The notes under the pieces are model-generated. The model was given only the letters and a program-made list of their open reading frames with translations. It had not been told where the DNA came from and made no database searches. DNA of 64,000 bases. Source: Shewanella mesophila. GTDB taxonomy: Bacteria; Pseudomonadota; Gammaproteobacteria; Enterobacterales; Shewanellaceae. A program made the position numbers and the translations under genes. Where the stretch lies: positions 3,224,001 through 3,288,000 of the forward strand of contig NZ_CP080421.1 in NCBI RefSeq assembly GCF_019457515.1, written 5' to 3'. Below, piece after piece: positions 36,781 to 44,775 of this stretch (the first letter of the stretch is position 1; every line of letters begins with the position of its first letter).

Positions 36781-37263
36781 TTTAACGCCTGTTCGGCGGA
36801 GAGACTATTTGAAGGTCGCACCTTCATGGCAATCTATCGCCTGCCCGGCGGGGGATGTGCAGATACTGCTTCGGGACGGTGAGTGAAGCGTAGCTTCGAG
36901 CCCACGAACGAGAGACAGGGTGAGCTTGACGACAGCCATATACTCGCGAACGAGAGACAGGGATGTCGAACTGGCATTTGTATATGGATATATTTTGCCG
37001 AACTGGTTTTTAGATAGGGATATCGTTGTACGCCATCCATGGCCGCTTAACGAAAACATCTGACCTACATGGAAGTAGGGAATGCCGAAAAATGTCGGGA
37101 ACATTTTTGGCCATGTTTTCGATACCCTCTGCCGCATCTACACTGGGTCATTTCATCTCTTCGATTTGGCTTCATTGGGTAAGGTGAGTGACGTACTAGC
37201 GAACATTTAGCTGAGTTCTTGTTTATTGGATGTGTTTGAAGGTTGTACCTTCATTGCTACTTA
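36781..37263 (+). repeat. Hairpin-repeat units, long variant and left part of an interrupted unit
   Basis: A fragment containing cgcctgttcggcg is followed by a 427-bp unit beginning at 36808 with the small hairpin GAAGGTcgcACCTTC. The unit has outer arms GTGCAGATAC (about 36858) and GCATCTACAC (about 37132), with an enlarged interior that includes two near-repeats of cgaacgagagacaggg. It ends in the common tail (ctcttcgatttggcttcatt, then acatttagctgag). The next unit starts at 37235 and is cut at 37263 by the insertion element. No gene is supported here; the open frames are by-products of the repeat. Confidence 0.85.
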
Positions 37264-37285
37264 GACATAATGACTCCCCACAAAG

Positions 37286-37370
37286 ATGCTGATCTCCAAT
37301 CAATCGTGGGTTAGCTGAAAGCCAGAGCCATACTAGTTTTGTTCATAAACTAAAAATTGGAGATCAGCAT
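37286..37370 (+). promoter_or_regulatory. Inverted repeat occluding the transposase start
   Basis: ATGCTGATCTCCAAT (37286-37300) pairs perfectly with ATTGGAGATCAGCAT (37356-37370). The right arm contains the GGAG ribosome-binding site and the first two bases of the ATG. Transcripts entering from outside would fold and hide the start. Confidence 0.7.
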
Positions 37371-38523
37371 GAAACAACATAGCACACTTTTTATTGGCCT
37401 TGATACGCATAAAGAATTCGTTGAAGTTGCTTATATTGAAGAACAACGTGGAGCGCAAGCCGTTCATTACGGTAGAGTTTCTAGTGCGAAGGCCTCAATC
37501 ACCAAACTCGCTCAACAATTCCAATCAAAATATCCTAACGCTATATTGCATTTCGTCTACGAAGCTGGACCTTGTGGCTATTGGGTTTATCGCTTACTCA
37601 CAAGCCTTGGTCATTGTTGCTATGTAATAGCTCCTTCTCTAGTTCCTAAAAAGCCTGGGGAGAAGGTCAAAACGGATAAGCGAGATGCGCTTAAATTAGC
37701 AAAGTTACTTAAATCTGAAGACTTAACCCCAATATATGTACCAGAGCCAGAAGATGAAGCTATCCGTGACTTATCACGTGCGCGAGAAACGGCAATGAAA
37801 GATTTAAAAGATGCCAAATATCAGCTCAAAGCGCTGCTATTACGAAATAATATCAACTATAAAGGCACCGCTAACTGGTCACTACAACATTTACGCTGGT
37901 TAACAGAACTCATCTTGCCCCATCCTAGTCAACAGATTGTCTTACAAGAATATTTACAAACCATTACCGAACGCCTATCAAGGCTTAAGCGGCTCGATAA
38001 TGAATTGGAACATCATGTAAAGAATTGGCGCTATTATCCTGTTGTGAAAGCAATCCAAGCTCTTAGAGGTGTAAGGCTGTTAGTGGCTACCGGAGTGATT
38101 GCTGAACTAGGAGATCTCACCCGGTTTGATCACCCTAGAAAACTGATGAGCTATCTGGGGTTAGTACCTTCAGAACATTCAAGCGGCGGGAAACGGCATA
38201 TTGGAGCCATCACAAAATGCGGTAATAGCCGTGCTCGCCGATTATTAGTAGAAGGTGCTCATACTTACCGTTACTCAGCTAACATCTCAACGGATTTACA
38301 AAAACGACAAGAAGGCTTACCAAAGCAGATTATTGATATCGCATGGCAAGCGCAATTAAGGTTATGCAGACGCTATCAACGATTAATGTATAAAGGTAAA
38401 CACTACAATGTCGTCGTGACGGCTATTGCACGAGAGATGATTGCTTATATTTGGGCTATTGCAAGAGAAGTGGTGTTAGTACAAGTTGACCCTAAATTAC
38501 GGATAGCGAGAGTTCCTGCATGA
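37369..38523 (+). CDS. IS110-family transposase (DEDD recombinase)
   Basis: 384 aa. The N-terminal RuvC-like DEDD domain shows IGLDTHKEFVEVAYIEE and VYEAGPCGYWVYRLL, then VKTDKRDALKLAKLL. The C-terminal Tnp_20 domain shows ALRGVRLLVATGVIAELGDLTRF and YLGLVPSEHSSGGKRH, which contains the serine of the second active site. The frame is intact, so the element may be active. The ATG at 37369 is used, with GGAG 6 nt upstream; a TTG at 37357 is possible but not needed. These enzymes act with an element-encoded RNA that specifies the target. Confidence 0.93.
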   Translation: MKQHSTLFIGLDTHKEFVEVAYIEEQRGAQAVHYGRVSSAKASITKLAQQFQSKYPNAILHFVYEAGPCGYWVYRLLTSLGHCCYVIAPSLVPKKPGEKVKTDKRDALKLAKLLKSEDLTPIYVPEPEDEAIRDLSRARETAMKDLKDAKYQLKALLLRNNINYKGTANWSLQHLRWLTELILPHPSQQIVLQEYLQTITERLSRLKRLDNELEHHVKNWRYYPVVKAIQALRGVRLLVATGVIAELGDLTRFDHPRKLMSYLGLVPSEHSSGGKRHIGAITKCGNSRARRLLVEGAHTYRYSANISTDLQKRQEGLPKQIIDIAWQAQLRLCRRYQRLMYKGKHYNVVVTAIAREMIAYIWAIAREVVLVQVDPKLRIARVPA

Positions 38524-38811
38524 GTAACGATTTTGAGTTAATGCGGTTGATTAGGCATCGGGTGTGGCACAACCACCGACGGCGTTAGGATGGCAATACG
38601 GCTAATCCTGTATTGAACCACGAACATAGACTGACGACAGGTGCCACGACGGATCAAGTAAGGTAGGCGCTGCTTATTGAAAAATGAGTAATCCACGGAC
38701 CCAGCATGACAACCGACGAAAGTACTTGCCTCATCGTCTGCATTAACTCAATCCCATAGGGGGTAAACTAAAATTGGCTTAAAAATTTAGGCCTATATTG
38801 TTACGTTCTGC
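38524..38811 (+). ncRNA. Putative seekRNA/bridge RNA region of the IS1111 element
   Basis: The non-coding 3' part of the element, where IS1111-group elements encode their target-specifying RNA. It is structured: for example CAATAC / GTATTG closes a hairpin at about 38592-38615. Immediately before that hairpin lies GGCGTTA (38581-38587), the reverse complement of TAACGCC in the occupied target, which fits a guide segment. The ends of the RNA cannot be defined from sequence alone. Confidence 0.5.
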
Positions 38812-38832
38812 TTGACGTGGGGAGTCATACCA
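38812..38832 (+). promoter_or_regulatory. -35 half of a junction promoter at the right end of the IS
   Basis: TTGACG (38812-38817) points outward. If the element's ends are joined, the left end supplies CATAAT (37266-37271) exactly 17 bp downstream, giving a near-consensus promoter that reads into the transposase gene. Confidence 0.6.
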
Positions 38833-39410
38833 ACGCCTGTCCGGCGGGGGATGTGCAGATACACCTGTGACACGCTGTGCGCCATCCCTGGCCGCTCTGC
38901 GGTTTCATCCCTGAAACCGAAGGTCACCTGCGTATCTACACTGGGTATCCAACGTCTCTTCGATTTAGCTGCATTTGATACTGTGAATGAAGTGCTAGCT
39001 AACATTTAGCTGAGTTCTTGTTTATTGGATGTGTTTGAAGGTTGTACCTTCATTGCTACTTAACGCCTGTCCGGCGAGGAATGTGCAAACACTTCTGCGG
39101 CACGGTGAGTGAAGCATAGCTTCGTGCTTACGAACGAGAGGCAGAGTGAGCTTGGCGACATCCATATACTCGCGAACGAGAGACAGGGATGTCGAACTGG
39201 CATTTGTATATGGATATATTTTGCCGAACTGGCTTTTAGACATGGACGTTGTTCAAGCACAATCCCTGTGGGCTCTACGCCAGCATCTGATGTGAATGGA
39301 TTCACAAATGCCGCGATGACAGGGATGTCAAAGAGCGGCCATGCTGGCAAAGGCCGCAGCCGCGTTTACACCTATGTCTAACATCTCTTCGATTTAGCTT
39401 CATCTGTTGC
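38833..39410 (+). repeat. Hairpin-repeat units right of the IS
   Basis: First the remainder of the interrupted unit (outer arms GTGCAGATAC near 38849 and GTATCTACAC near 38931; inner hairpin GGTTTCA-tccc-TGAAACC). Then a unit from 39034 of about 375 bp with arms GTGCAAACAC and GCGTTTACAC. The second contains the same enlarged interior found at 36880-37010. The tail ctcttcgatttagcttcat ends the unit near 39405. Confidence 0.82.
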
Positions 39411-39640
39411 TGGTTGATACAAGCTATTATTTTTACGAAAAAAAGCATACTAAAATGTGACATAACATGTTGATTACAACCAGCAGGATAGATTAAAGTA
39501 TCACCTCTTAAGGACAGAGCTAGGCCAACTCGACTCAAACATCGACCACGCCATTCAGGGAATGAAAAAGCCAGTCACCATACGCCAACCAACTCCCTCA
39601 AAAGTTTGCTCTGCCTCTGTTAATTTGACCCTGTTTATTT
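39411..39640 (+). repeat. Boundary module, copy A
   Basis: About 200-230 bp clearly similar to 42841-43045. Shared landmarks include aatgtgacataacatgttga, agattaaagtatcacc, cttaaggaca, gctaggccaactcga and attcagggaatga. It ends about 40 bp before the first gene of a secreted-protein pair, just like copy B. A short frame (catgttgat onward) is conserved between the copies and may be the relic of a gene. Confidence 0.75.
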
Positions 39641-39653
39641 AATTAGCTTATTT
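39625..39653 (+). promoter_or_regulatory. Promoter candidate for the secreted-protein pair
   Basis: TTGACC (39625-39630) and TTATTT (39648-39653) separated by 17 bp, placed 30 bp before the start codon at 39683. Confidence 0.45.
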
Positions 39654-39682
39654 AACTACAAGCGATATAAAAGGAATTTTAT

Positions 39683-40111
39683 ATGATGCGATTTCTCATG
39701 ATTGGATTACTGTTAATTGCCAACGCAGCCAACGCAACATCAATCGATGAGCATACCGAAGATAAAGCACAGATACGTACCCTGCTACACCACCTATATG
39801 TTGATGGCAAAGATGCTAACTCTTCTGCAGAGGCATACTTATACAATTATTTTTTGCCAACCGACTTAAAAAGACTTCACGTTGTTTCTGGTGCTGATGG
39901 TGAACGTAAAAAATGGAATGAAATGCTACAAGCTTTTGATGTTAAGAATGAAAGGTTTCATCAATACTTGGAAATGCTATCGAATGCAGAGCACGCTTCA
40001 ATCAAATTCTTTACCGGTAGAACTGGTGAGTCTCAGGCAATCATAGAAGTCGAAGCGCCAAGACAACCACGCTTTACTAAATATCAAGGGAAATGGTATG
40101 CATCAATGTAA
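39683..40111 (+). CDS. Secreted protein of unknown function, 142 aa
   Basis: A signal peptide (MMRFLMIGLLLIANAANATS) is followed by a helical, polar domain: RTLLHHLYVDGKDANSSAEA and WNEMLQAFDVKNERFHQYLE, then IIEVEAPRQPRFTKYQGKWYASM. The end resembles the short strand-turn-strand of DUF4878/NTF2-like stress proteins, but this is weak. No Cys and no enzymatic motif. AGGA lies 7 nt before the start. It overlaps the next gene by 14 nt, so the two are co-translated. AT-rich relative to pepA or valS, consistent with acquired DNA. Confidence 0.7.
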   Translation: MMRFLMIGLLLIANAANATSIDEHTEDKAQIRTLLHHLYVDGKDANSSAEAYLYNYFLPTDLKRLHVVSGADGERKKWNEMLQAFDVKNERFHQYLEMLSNAEHASIKFFTGRTGESQAIIEVEAPRQPRFTKYQGKWYASM

Positions 40112-41069
40112 TTCTAGGATAGAAAAAAATACGCTCAGTAAATATGCCTTATTCACGCTATCGTTATTGATCAGCGCAAATACTTTGGCTGTAGATTGCC
40201 AGCATGATGTTAAATATCATTCTAGCCTGAAGGAAAGAAATTTTCTGGTAGATGTTTCGGTAGGCTTGCCTGCCAATTTTGACTCTTCGGGTACATTAGA
40301 AATAAGTGGTTTCAAATGTACGTCCGAAGTCACTGCAGAACAAAACTTTAAGATGTCGATGAGCAAGCAAGCATCACTACCTCAATTTGACATAATTTAT
40401 ACTGATCCTGATGGGGTTAGATTCAACAACATTATGCAAGCTAGCGTCTTTCCGTGGAGCAAGTCAGTAAGAGTCGATATGCAATCTACAGTACTCGCTG
40501 ATTTATTGAAGAATATTCCCGAATTTCGACATTATGAAGAAAAAGACAAGCCCATATTGTTAGACATGGCAAGCGATTCTTCGTATCTAAAAAAATGGGC
40601 AGAATTACGCAGTAAACGCACCGCCAAAAATCCATTGTTATACGCTTATCCACTTCCCCAAAATGAACATGATTTGCTGTTACTCGCTATCGACGAGTTC
40701 AACGAAAAATACCAACAGCTTCAGCAGAGTCATATAGATAAGATCGCTAAGCAACCCGATGAGGTGCTCTCAGAGCTATTTACAAAATTAAAAGCAGGTA
40801 AGCTAACCGATGATGCCTTATCGGGTTATTTAGTTAAAAGTAGAGAATATAGTGATCGGTATGTGCAAGAGCTTCTTGATAAACAGATCAAGGAGATTAA
40901 AAAAGTTGAGTTGTTAGAAAACAAACCCCTCGACGGAAGGGCCTTTGTGAATGTCACATATAACACTCAATCAAATCCTACGGTTGTAGAACAGAAGTTT
41001 TTCATGAAGCGAGTTCAATCTCAATGGTTAGTATTTTCTGCTTATAACCTACGTGTAGTGCCAAATTAG
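40098..41069 (+). CDS. Secreted protein of unknown function, 323 aa
   Basis: A signal-like segment (YALFTLSLLISANTLAVDC) directs export. Two Cys in the first ~60 mature residues (VDCQHD, GFKCTSE) could form a disulfide. The middle is hydrophilic and helical (LLLAIDEFNEKYQQLQQSHIDKI), and the C-terminus ends in a beta-rich segment with FFMKRVQSQWLVFSAYNLRVV. That last segment resembles the end of the preceding gene's product (KYQGKWYASM), so the pair may share a small domain. No family recognised. It starts inside the preceding gene (14-nt overlap), and a run of hairpin repeats begins 50 bp after its stop. Confidence 0.7.
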   Translation: MHQCNSRIEKNTLSKYALFTLSLLISANTLAVDCQHDVKYHSSLKERNFLVDVSVGLPANFDSSGTLEISGFKCTSEVTAEQNFKMSMSKQASLPQFDIIYTDPDGVRFNNIMQASVFPWSKSVRVDMQSTVLADLLKNIPEFRHYEEKDKPILLDMASDSSYLKKWAELRSKRTAKNPLLYAYPLPQNEHDLLLLAIDEFNEKYQQLQQSHIDKIAKQPDEVLSELFTKLKAGKLTDDALSGYLVKSREYSDRYVQELLDKQIKEIKKVELLENKPLDGRAFVNVTYNTQSNPTVVEQKFFMKRVQSQWLVFSAYNLRVVPN

Positions 41070-41119
41070 GTATTGATACATGCCTTGTAGTAGTGGCCAA
41101 ATTTAATGTGCCACTACAG

Positions 41120-41615
41120 TTTGAAGGTCGTACCTTCATGGCAATCTATCACCTGCGATGAGGGTTGATTAAGCGTTAACCTTCGCTTTAACCAATTGCC
41201 TGCCGCAGGCCTATGTGCAGATACTTCTGCTACACGCCGTAAATCCGTCCGTGGAGGCTCGACGATGGCATCCCTGCCATCAACGTCCGCAGCCGCATCT
41301 GCACTGGGTTATTAACTCTCTTCGATGTAGCTTCATTGGGTAAGGTGAGTGACGTACTAGCTGACATTTAGCTGAGTGCTTATTTATTGAATGTGTTTGA
41401 AAGTTGTACCTTCATTGCTACTTAACGCCTGTCCGGCGAGGAATGTGCAAACACTATTTTGGCTCGCCGCAAGCACATCCATGTGGGCTCTGCGAAATCA
41501 TCCATGATTTCGAAGGCCAAAATCGTGTTTACACTGGGTCATTTCGTCTCTTCGATTTGGCTCTATTGTGGGCGATTGGGAAGGAATCTTTGGCCTAATT
41601 TCTATTTACAGGAGA
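41120..41615 (+). repeat. Hairpin-repeat units (276 bp and 220 bp)
   Basis: Unit 41120-41395 begins GAAGGTcgtACCTTC, carries gggttgattaagcgttaacc, and has outer arms GTGCAGATAC...GCATCTGCAC. Unit 41396-41615 is a different type, with the CGCC-tgtcc-GGCG hairpin and outer arms GTGCAAACACTATTTTGGC / GCCAAAATCGTGTTTACAC. Both end in the common tail. Small open frames here are products of the repeat, not genes. Confidence 0.88.
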
Positions 41616-42443
41616 TTTGAAGGTCGTACCTTCATGGCAATCTATCACCTGCGGTGAGGGTTGATTAAGCGTTAACCTTCGCTGCTATCAATCACCTGCC
41701 GTGGGCTTATATGCAGATACTTCTGCTACACGCCGTAAATCCGTCCGTGGAGGCTCGACGATAGCATCCCTGCCATCAACGTCCGCAGCCGTATCTACAC
41801 TGGGTTATTAACTCTCTTCGATGTAGCTTCATTGGGTAAGGTGAGTGACGTACTAGCGAACATTTAGCTGAGTGCTTATTTATTGAATGTGTTTGAAGGT
41901 TGTACCTTCATTGCAATCTATCACCTGCGGTGAGGGTTGATTAAGCGTTAACCTTCGCTGCTATCAATCACCTGCCGTGGGCATATGTGCAGATACTTCT
42001 GCTACACGCCGTAAATCCGTCCGTGGAGGCTCGACGATAGCATCCCTGCCATCAACGTCCGCAGCCGTATCTACACTGGGTTATTAACTCTCTTCGATGT
42101 AGCTTCATTGGGTAAGGTGAGTGACGTACTAGCGAACATTTAGCTGAGTGCTTATTTATTGAATGTGTTTGAAGGTTGTACCTTCATTGCAATCTATCAC
42201 CTGCGGTGAGGGTTGATTAAGCGTTAACCTTCGCTGCTATCAATCACCTGCCGTGGGCATATGTGCAGATACTTCTGCTACACGCCGTAAATCCGTCCGT
42301 GGAGGCTCGACGATAGCATCCCTGCCATCAACGTCCGCAGCCGTATCTACACTGGGTTATTAACTCTCTTCGATTTGACTTCATTTGATACTGTGAATGA
42401 AGTGCTAGCTAACATTTAGCTGAGTTCGTATTTATCGAATGTG
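41616..42443 (+). repeat. Three tandem 276-bp hairpin-repeat units
   Basis: Units at 41616, 41892 and 42168 are in exact 276-bp register and nearly identical. Each has small hairpin GAAGGT/ACCTTC, the segment gggttgattaagcgttaacc, and a large hairpin with arms GTGCAGATACTTCTGC / GCAGCCGTATCTACAC. This encloses the inner element GATAGCATCCCTGCCATC, and the unit ends in the tail catttagctgagtgcttat. The first unit and the last tail deviate slightly. Confidence 0.92.
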
Positions 42444-42840
42444 TTTGAAGGTCGTACCTTCATTGTTACCTAACGCCTGCCCGGCGGGGTTGTGCAAACA
42501 CTATTTTGGCTCGCCACAAGCACATCCATGTGGGCTCTGCGAAATCATCCATGATTTCGAAGGCCAAAATCGTGTTTGCACTCGGTGTCTAACGTCTCTT
42601 CGATTTGGCGTCGATTGTTATCGATTGGGAAGCAGCATTTGGCCTGATTTGTATTTACGTCAGATGTGAAGGTCAAACCTTCATGGCAATCTATCGCCTG
42701 CCCGGCGGGGGGTTGTGCAAGCACTCTTTTGGCACGCCGAGGTTCCGTCCCTGGAGGCTTCACGGCGGCGTCCATGCCGCCGAGAGCCAAAAGTGTGCTT
42801 ACACTTGTATTTAAACGTCTTTTCGATTTGGCTTCATTGG
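42444..42840 (+). repeat. Hairpin-repeat units (221 bp and ~175 bp)
   Basis: Unit 42444-42664 has arms GTGCAAACACTATTTTGGC / GCCAAAATCGTGTTTGCAC with inner GAAATCA-tcca-TGATTTC. Unit 42665-42840 has arms GTGCAAGCACTCTTTTGGC / GCCAAAAGTGTGCTTACAC with inner GGCGGCG-tcca-TGCCGCC. Both the outer and inner arms differ from neighbouring units yet remain complementary. Confidence 0.88.
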
Positions 42841-43045
42841 GTAGCATTGAGACAAGTTATTATTTTCACGTAAAAAAATGTGACATAACATGTTGATTGC
42901 CACCAACCAGATAGATTAAAGTATCACCACTTAAGGACAAAGCTAGGCCAACTCGAATCAACCATCGATGCACTATTCAGGGAATGAAGAATCCAATCTG
43001 CTCCCTTAAAAGTTTAATCATCTCCATTAATTCGGGTCCGTCTCA
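42841..43045 (+). repeat. Boundary module, copy B
   Basis: About 200 bp similar to copy A (39411-39640), again sitting between a hairpin-repeat cluster and a secreted-protein gene. It ends about 35 bp before the GTG start at 43079. Confidence 0.75.
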
Positions 43046-43078
43046 TTATTAGTACACTAATTTAAAGGGAATTAAGTA

Positions 43079-44275
43079 GTGAAGAAAGTTTTTTACTTAT
43101 ATGTATTAGTGGCGTCACTCTCGACTAATGCCACCCCCACCCCACATGGTTATCCTGATGACGCAACTTTTATTCCTCCACAACAATCTGAAAAGTATTT
43201 CTATACCTGTAGAGATAACTATCCAGGAATAGGATTTGGATTTGATGATAAAGTTCCAGCTGAAATTTGTTGGAGAGCCATGGATGAAGCGATTTCAGCC
43301 TTTAATACTGATACAAAATAGTTCGCCGATTGTTATAAAGGTATTGATGGTTGGGGATACGAGTTTATGAGGTGTAGAGGATATCTAAAATATTATAATT
43401 GGGATGGTAATGGTACAACAAAAGTTATAGAAGGTGGCTTTGCTCTAATCGGCGATCTAGTAAACACGGAAAATAGAGGAGGATTATATTGTAATGACGA
43501 AATATATCGTGATGGACATGATACAAATGGTGATGGTGAAATTGACCGTTGTTATAACCCTGATGACAAATTGAAAAATCGAGAGAATATAGATTCATGG
43601 TGCATTGGTTATGAAACGTTATCTTTAAGTACTAGTGACGAAAATACACTTAAGAAGGCAGCGGAAGATTTATTAGTACTTTTGAGTAACATTGATTCAG
43701 ATTTTTCATCTCCGAATCTGGAAAACTCTTGTAGACTGAATGGACTTGCTTCACTTATGGGTATTCCTGACTACCAGCATCCAAATTTCAAATTACTAAC
43801 AGATTCCATGTCGCGATCTTTGTTTGGAATAAAACAGCGGTTAGAAGTTGCAAAGAATGATCTTTCCGGTACTGATTCTGGACCTAGATATATAATAATG
43901 AAAGACACTGATAATGCCCGGGCCATTCACTGTACAAATAGTCAGAATTTTCCTTTCAGCGAAGAAGACATAGCGTTCGATGATAATTTAGTCGACAATT
44001 ACGGTAATAATGAAGACGATGATTTAAAATTTTTGATGACATTTATGCATGAAGTACATCATTCTCTTGGAGCAAGACATCCCAAAAGAACAGATGATCA
44101 CTCTGATTACACAGTGGCGTTATATAAAAAAGATTTTGAAAATGAAGTTTCAGAAATTAATGACAATAAAGGAAAGAGCTTTGCCACACCAGCTTGGTTT
44201 GAATCCGAATATCAACAACTGATGAGAAACCCTTATCATTTAGCATGGGCAATAGGAGCAGTAAAATGTCAATAA
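43079..44275 (+). pseudogene. Secreted metzincin-like zinc protease interrupted by an in-frame TAG
   Basis: Two reading frames, 43079-43321 and 43322-44275, lie in the same frame and are separated only by one TAG at 43319-43321. Together they encode about 398 residues: a signal peptide (MKKVFYLYVLVASLSTNATP), a Cys-containing N-terminal part, Ca-binding-like loops (WDGNGTTKV; HDTNGDGEIDRC), and the zinc motif HEVHHSLGARH, an exact HEXXHXXGXXH. The start is GTG with AGGGA 8 nt upstream. Without read-through the zinc domain would lack a signal peptide. A recent nonsense mutation is the simplest reading. Low GC suggests acquisition. Confidence 0.8.
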
Positions 44276-44775
44276 AAACGATTATTCTTCTTTCAACGTT
44301 GGTTTTTTTTAGTGTTGATATTGTACCTGCTGAGATTGAAAGAGATTCAAAGGAGCAATATGTTGCGTTAAAAGTATTGCCACTCTGCTCTGTAGACGGG
44401 CAAGTTAAAGTTATATTCACCAATGTTTCTGGTGGTAAGTTGATGGTCGATCCCGACTATGGTTCAGTGGACAGATTTGATGTTGGCAATCAAGCGATTG
44501 ATCTATATACCGCCGATCTATACCCAGTAAAGACTTGGGCACGTAAATCTGTAAAGCCAACTTCAGATTGGTCAGTATTTACAGCAGGCCAAAGTGTTGA
44601 GCACATCATAGATTTTCGTGAACATAGCCCAAATCTAGATCTATCGAAAAACTATATTGTCATGACAAATGCAGTTTTCAATGTGATCACTGAAGCCGGA
44701 AAAACAATCAGAGTAAGGCTTAAATCTGGCTCATTGGATGAAAGAGTTGAGTTTGGTCCAGATTGTTTTAAATAA
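44266..44775 (+). CDS. Secreted protein of unknown function, 169 aa (partner of the protease)
   Basis: A signal peptide (MSIKTIILLSTLVFFSVDIVPAE) is followed by a beta-rich domain: YVALKVLPLCSVDGQVKVIFTN, then KTWARKSVKPTSDWSVF, and RVRLKSGSLDERVEFGPDCFK. One Cys lies near each end of the mature domain, possibly forming a disulfide. It overlaps the protease frame by 10 nt and has AGGAG 7 nt before the ATG at 44266; a longer in-frame start at 44245 is less likely. The close coupling to a secreted protease suggests an inhibitor, chaperone or substrate-binding partner. That is inference from position only. Confidence 0.7.
   Translation: MSIKTIILLSTLVFFSVDIVPAEIERDSKEQYVALKVLPLCSVDGQVKVIFTNVSGGKLMVDPDYGSVDRFDVGNQAIDLYTADLYPVKTWARKSVKPTSDWSVFTAGQSVEHIIDFREHSPNLDLSKNYIVMTNAVFNVITEAGKTIRVRLKSGSLDERVEFGPDCFK

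Larger units (their letters stand above)
37264..38832 (+). mobile_element. IS110-family, IS1111-group insertion sequence
   Basis: 1,569 bp. The boundaries are inferred by joining the flanks (ctactta + acgcctg), which restores the intact sequence seen at 39054-39068 and 41414-41428; there is a 1-nt ambiguity because both ends border an A. Subterminal inverted repeats of 12 bp are perfect: ATGACTCCCCAC at 37270-37281 and its complement at 38817-38828, lying 6 nt and 4 nt from the ends. This geometry is typical of the IS1111 group. No target duplication is seen, as expected. The element sits inside a hairpin repeat. Confidence 0.88.

Noticed and set aside
36805..37137. Open reading frames of 65-110 codons on both strands of the hairpin repeats (also 38793-39381, 41404-41598, 42439-42896)
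   Set aside because: They lie wholly in repeat DNA, use the hairpin arms in several frames, have no ribosome-binding sites, and change frame between otherwise similar units.
39034..42700. Integron attC sites (acttaac and acctaac match RYYYAAC at several unit starts)
   Set aside because: No matching GTTRRRY partner was found at the proper distance and no integron integrase is in the window. The cassette-like pattern is reported separately.
41120..42840. CRISPR array
   Set aside because: The period is 220-276 bp, the units themselves are the repeats, there are no short spacers of uniform length, and no cas genes are present.
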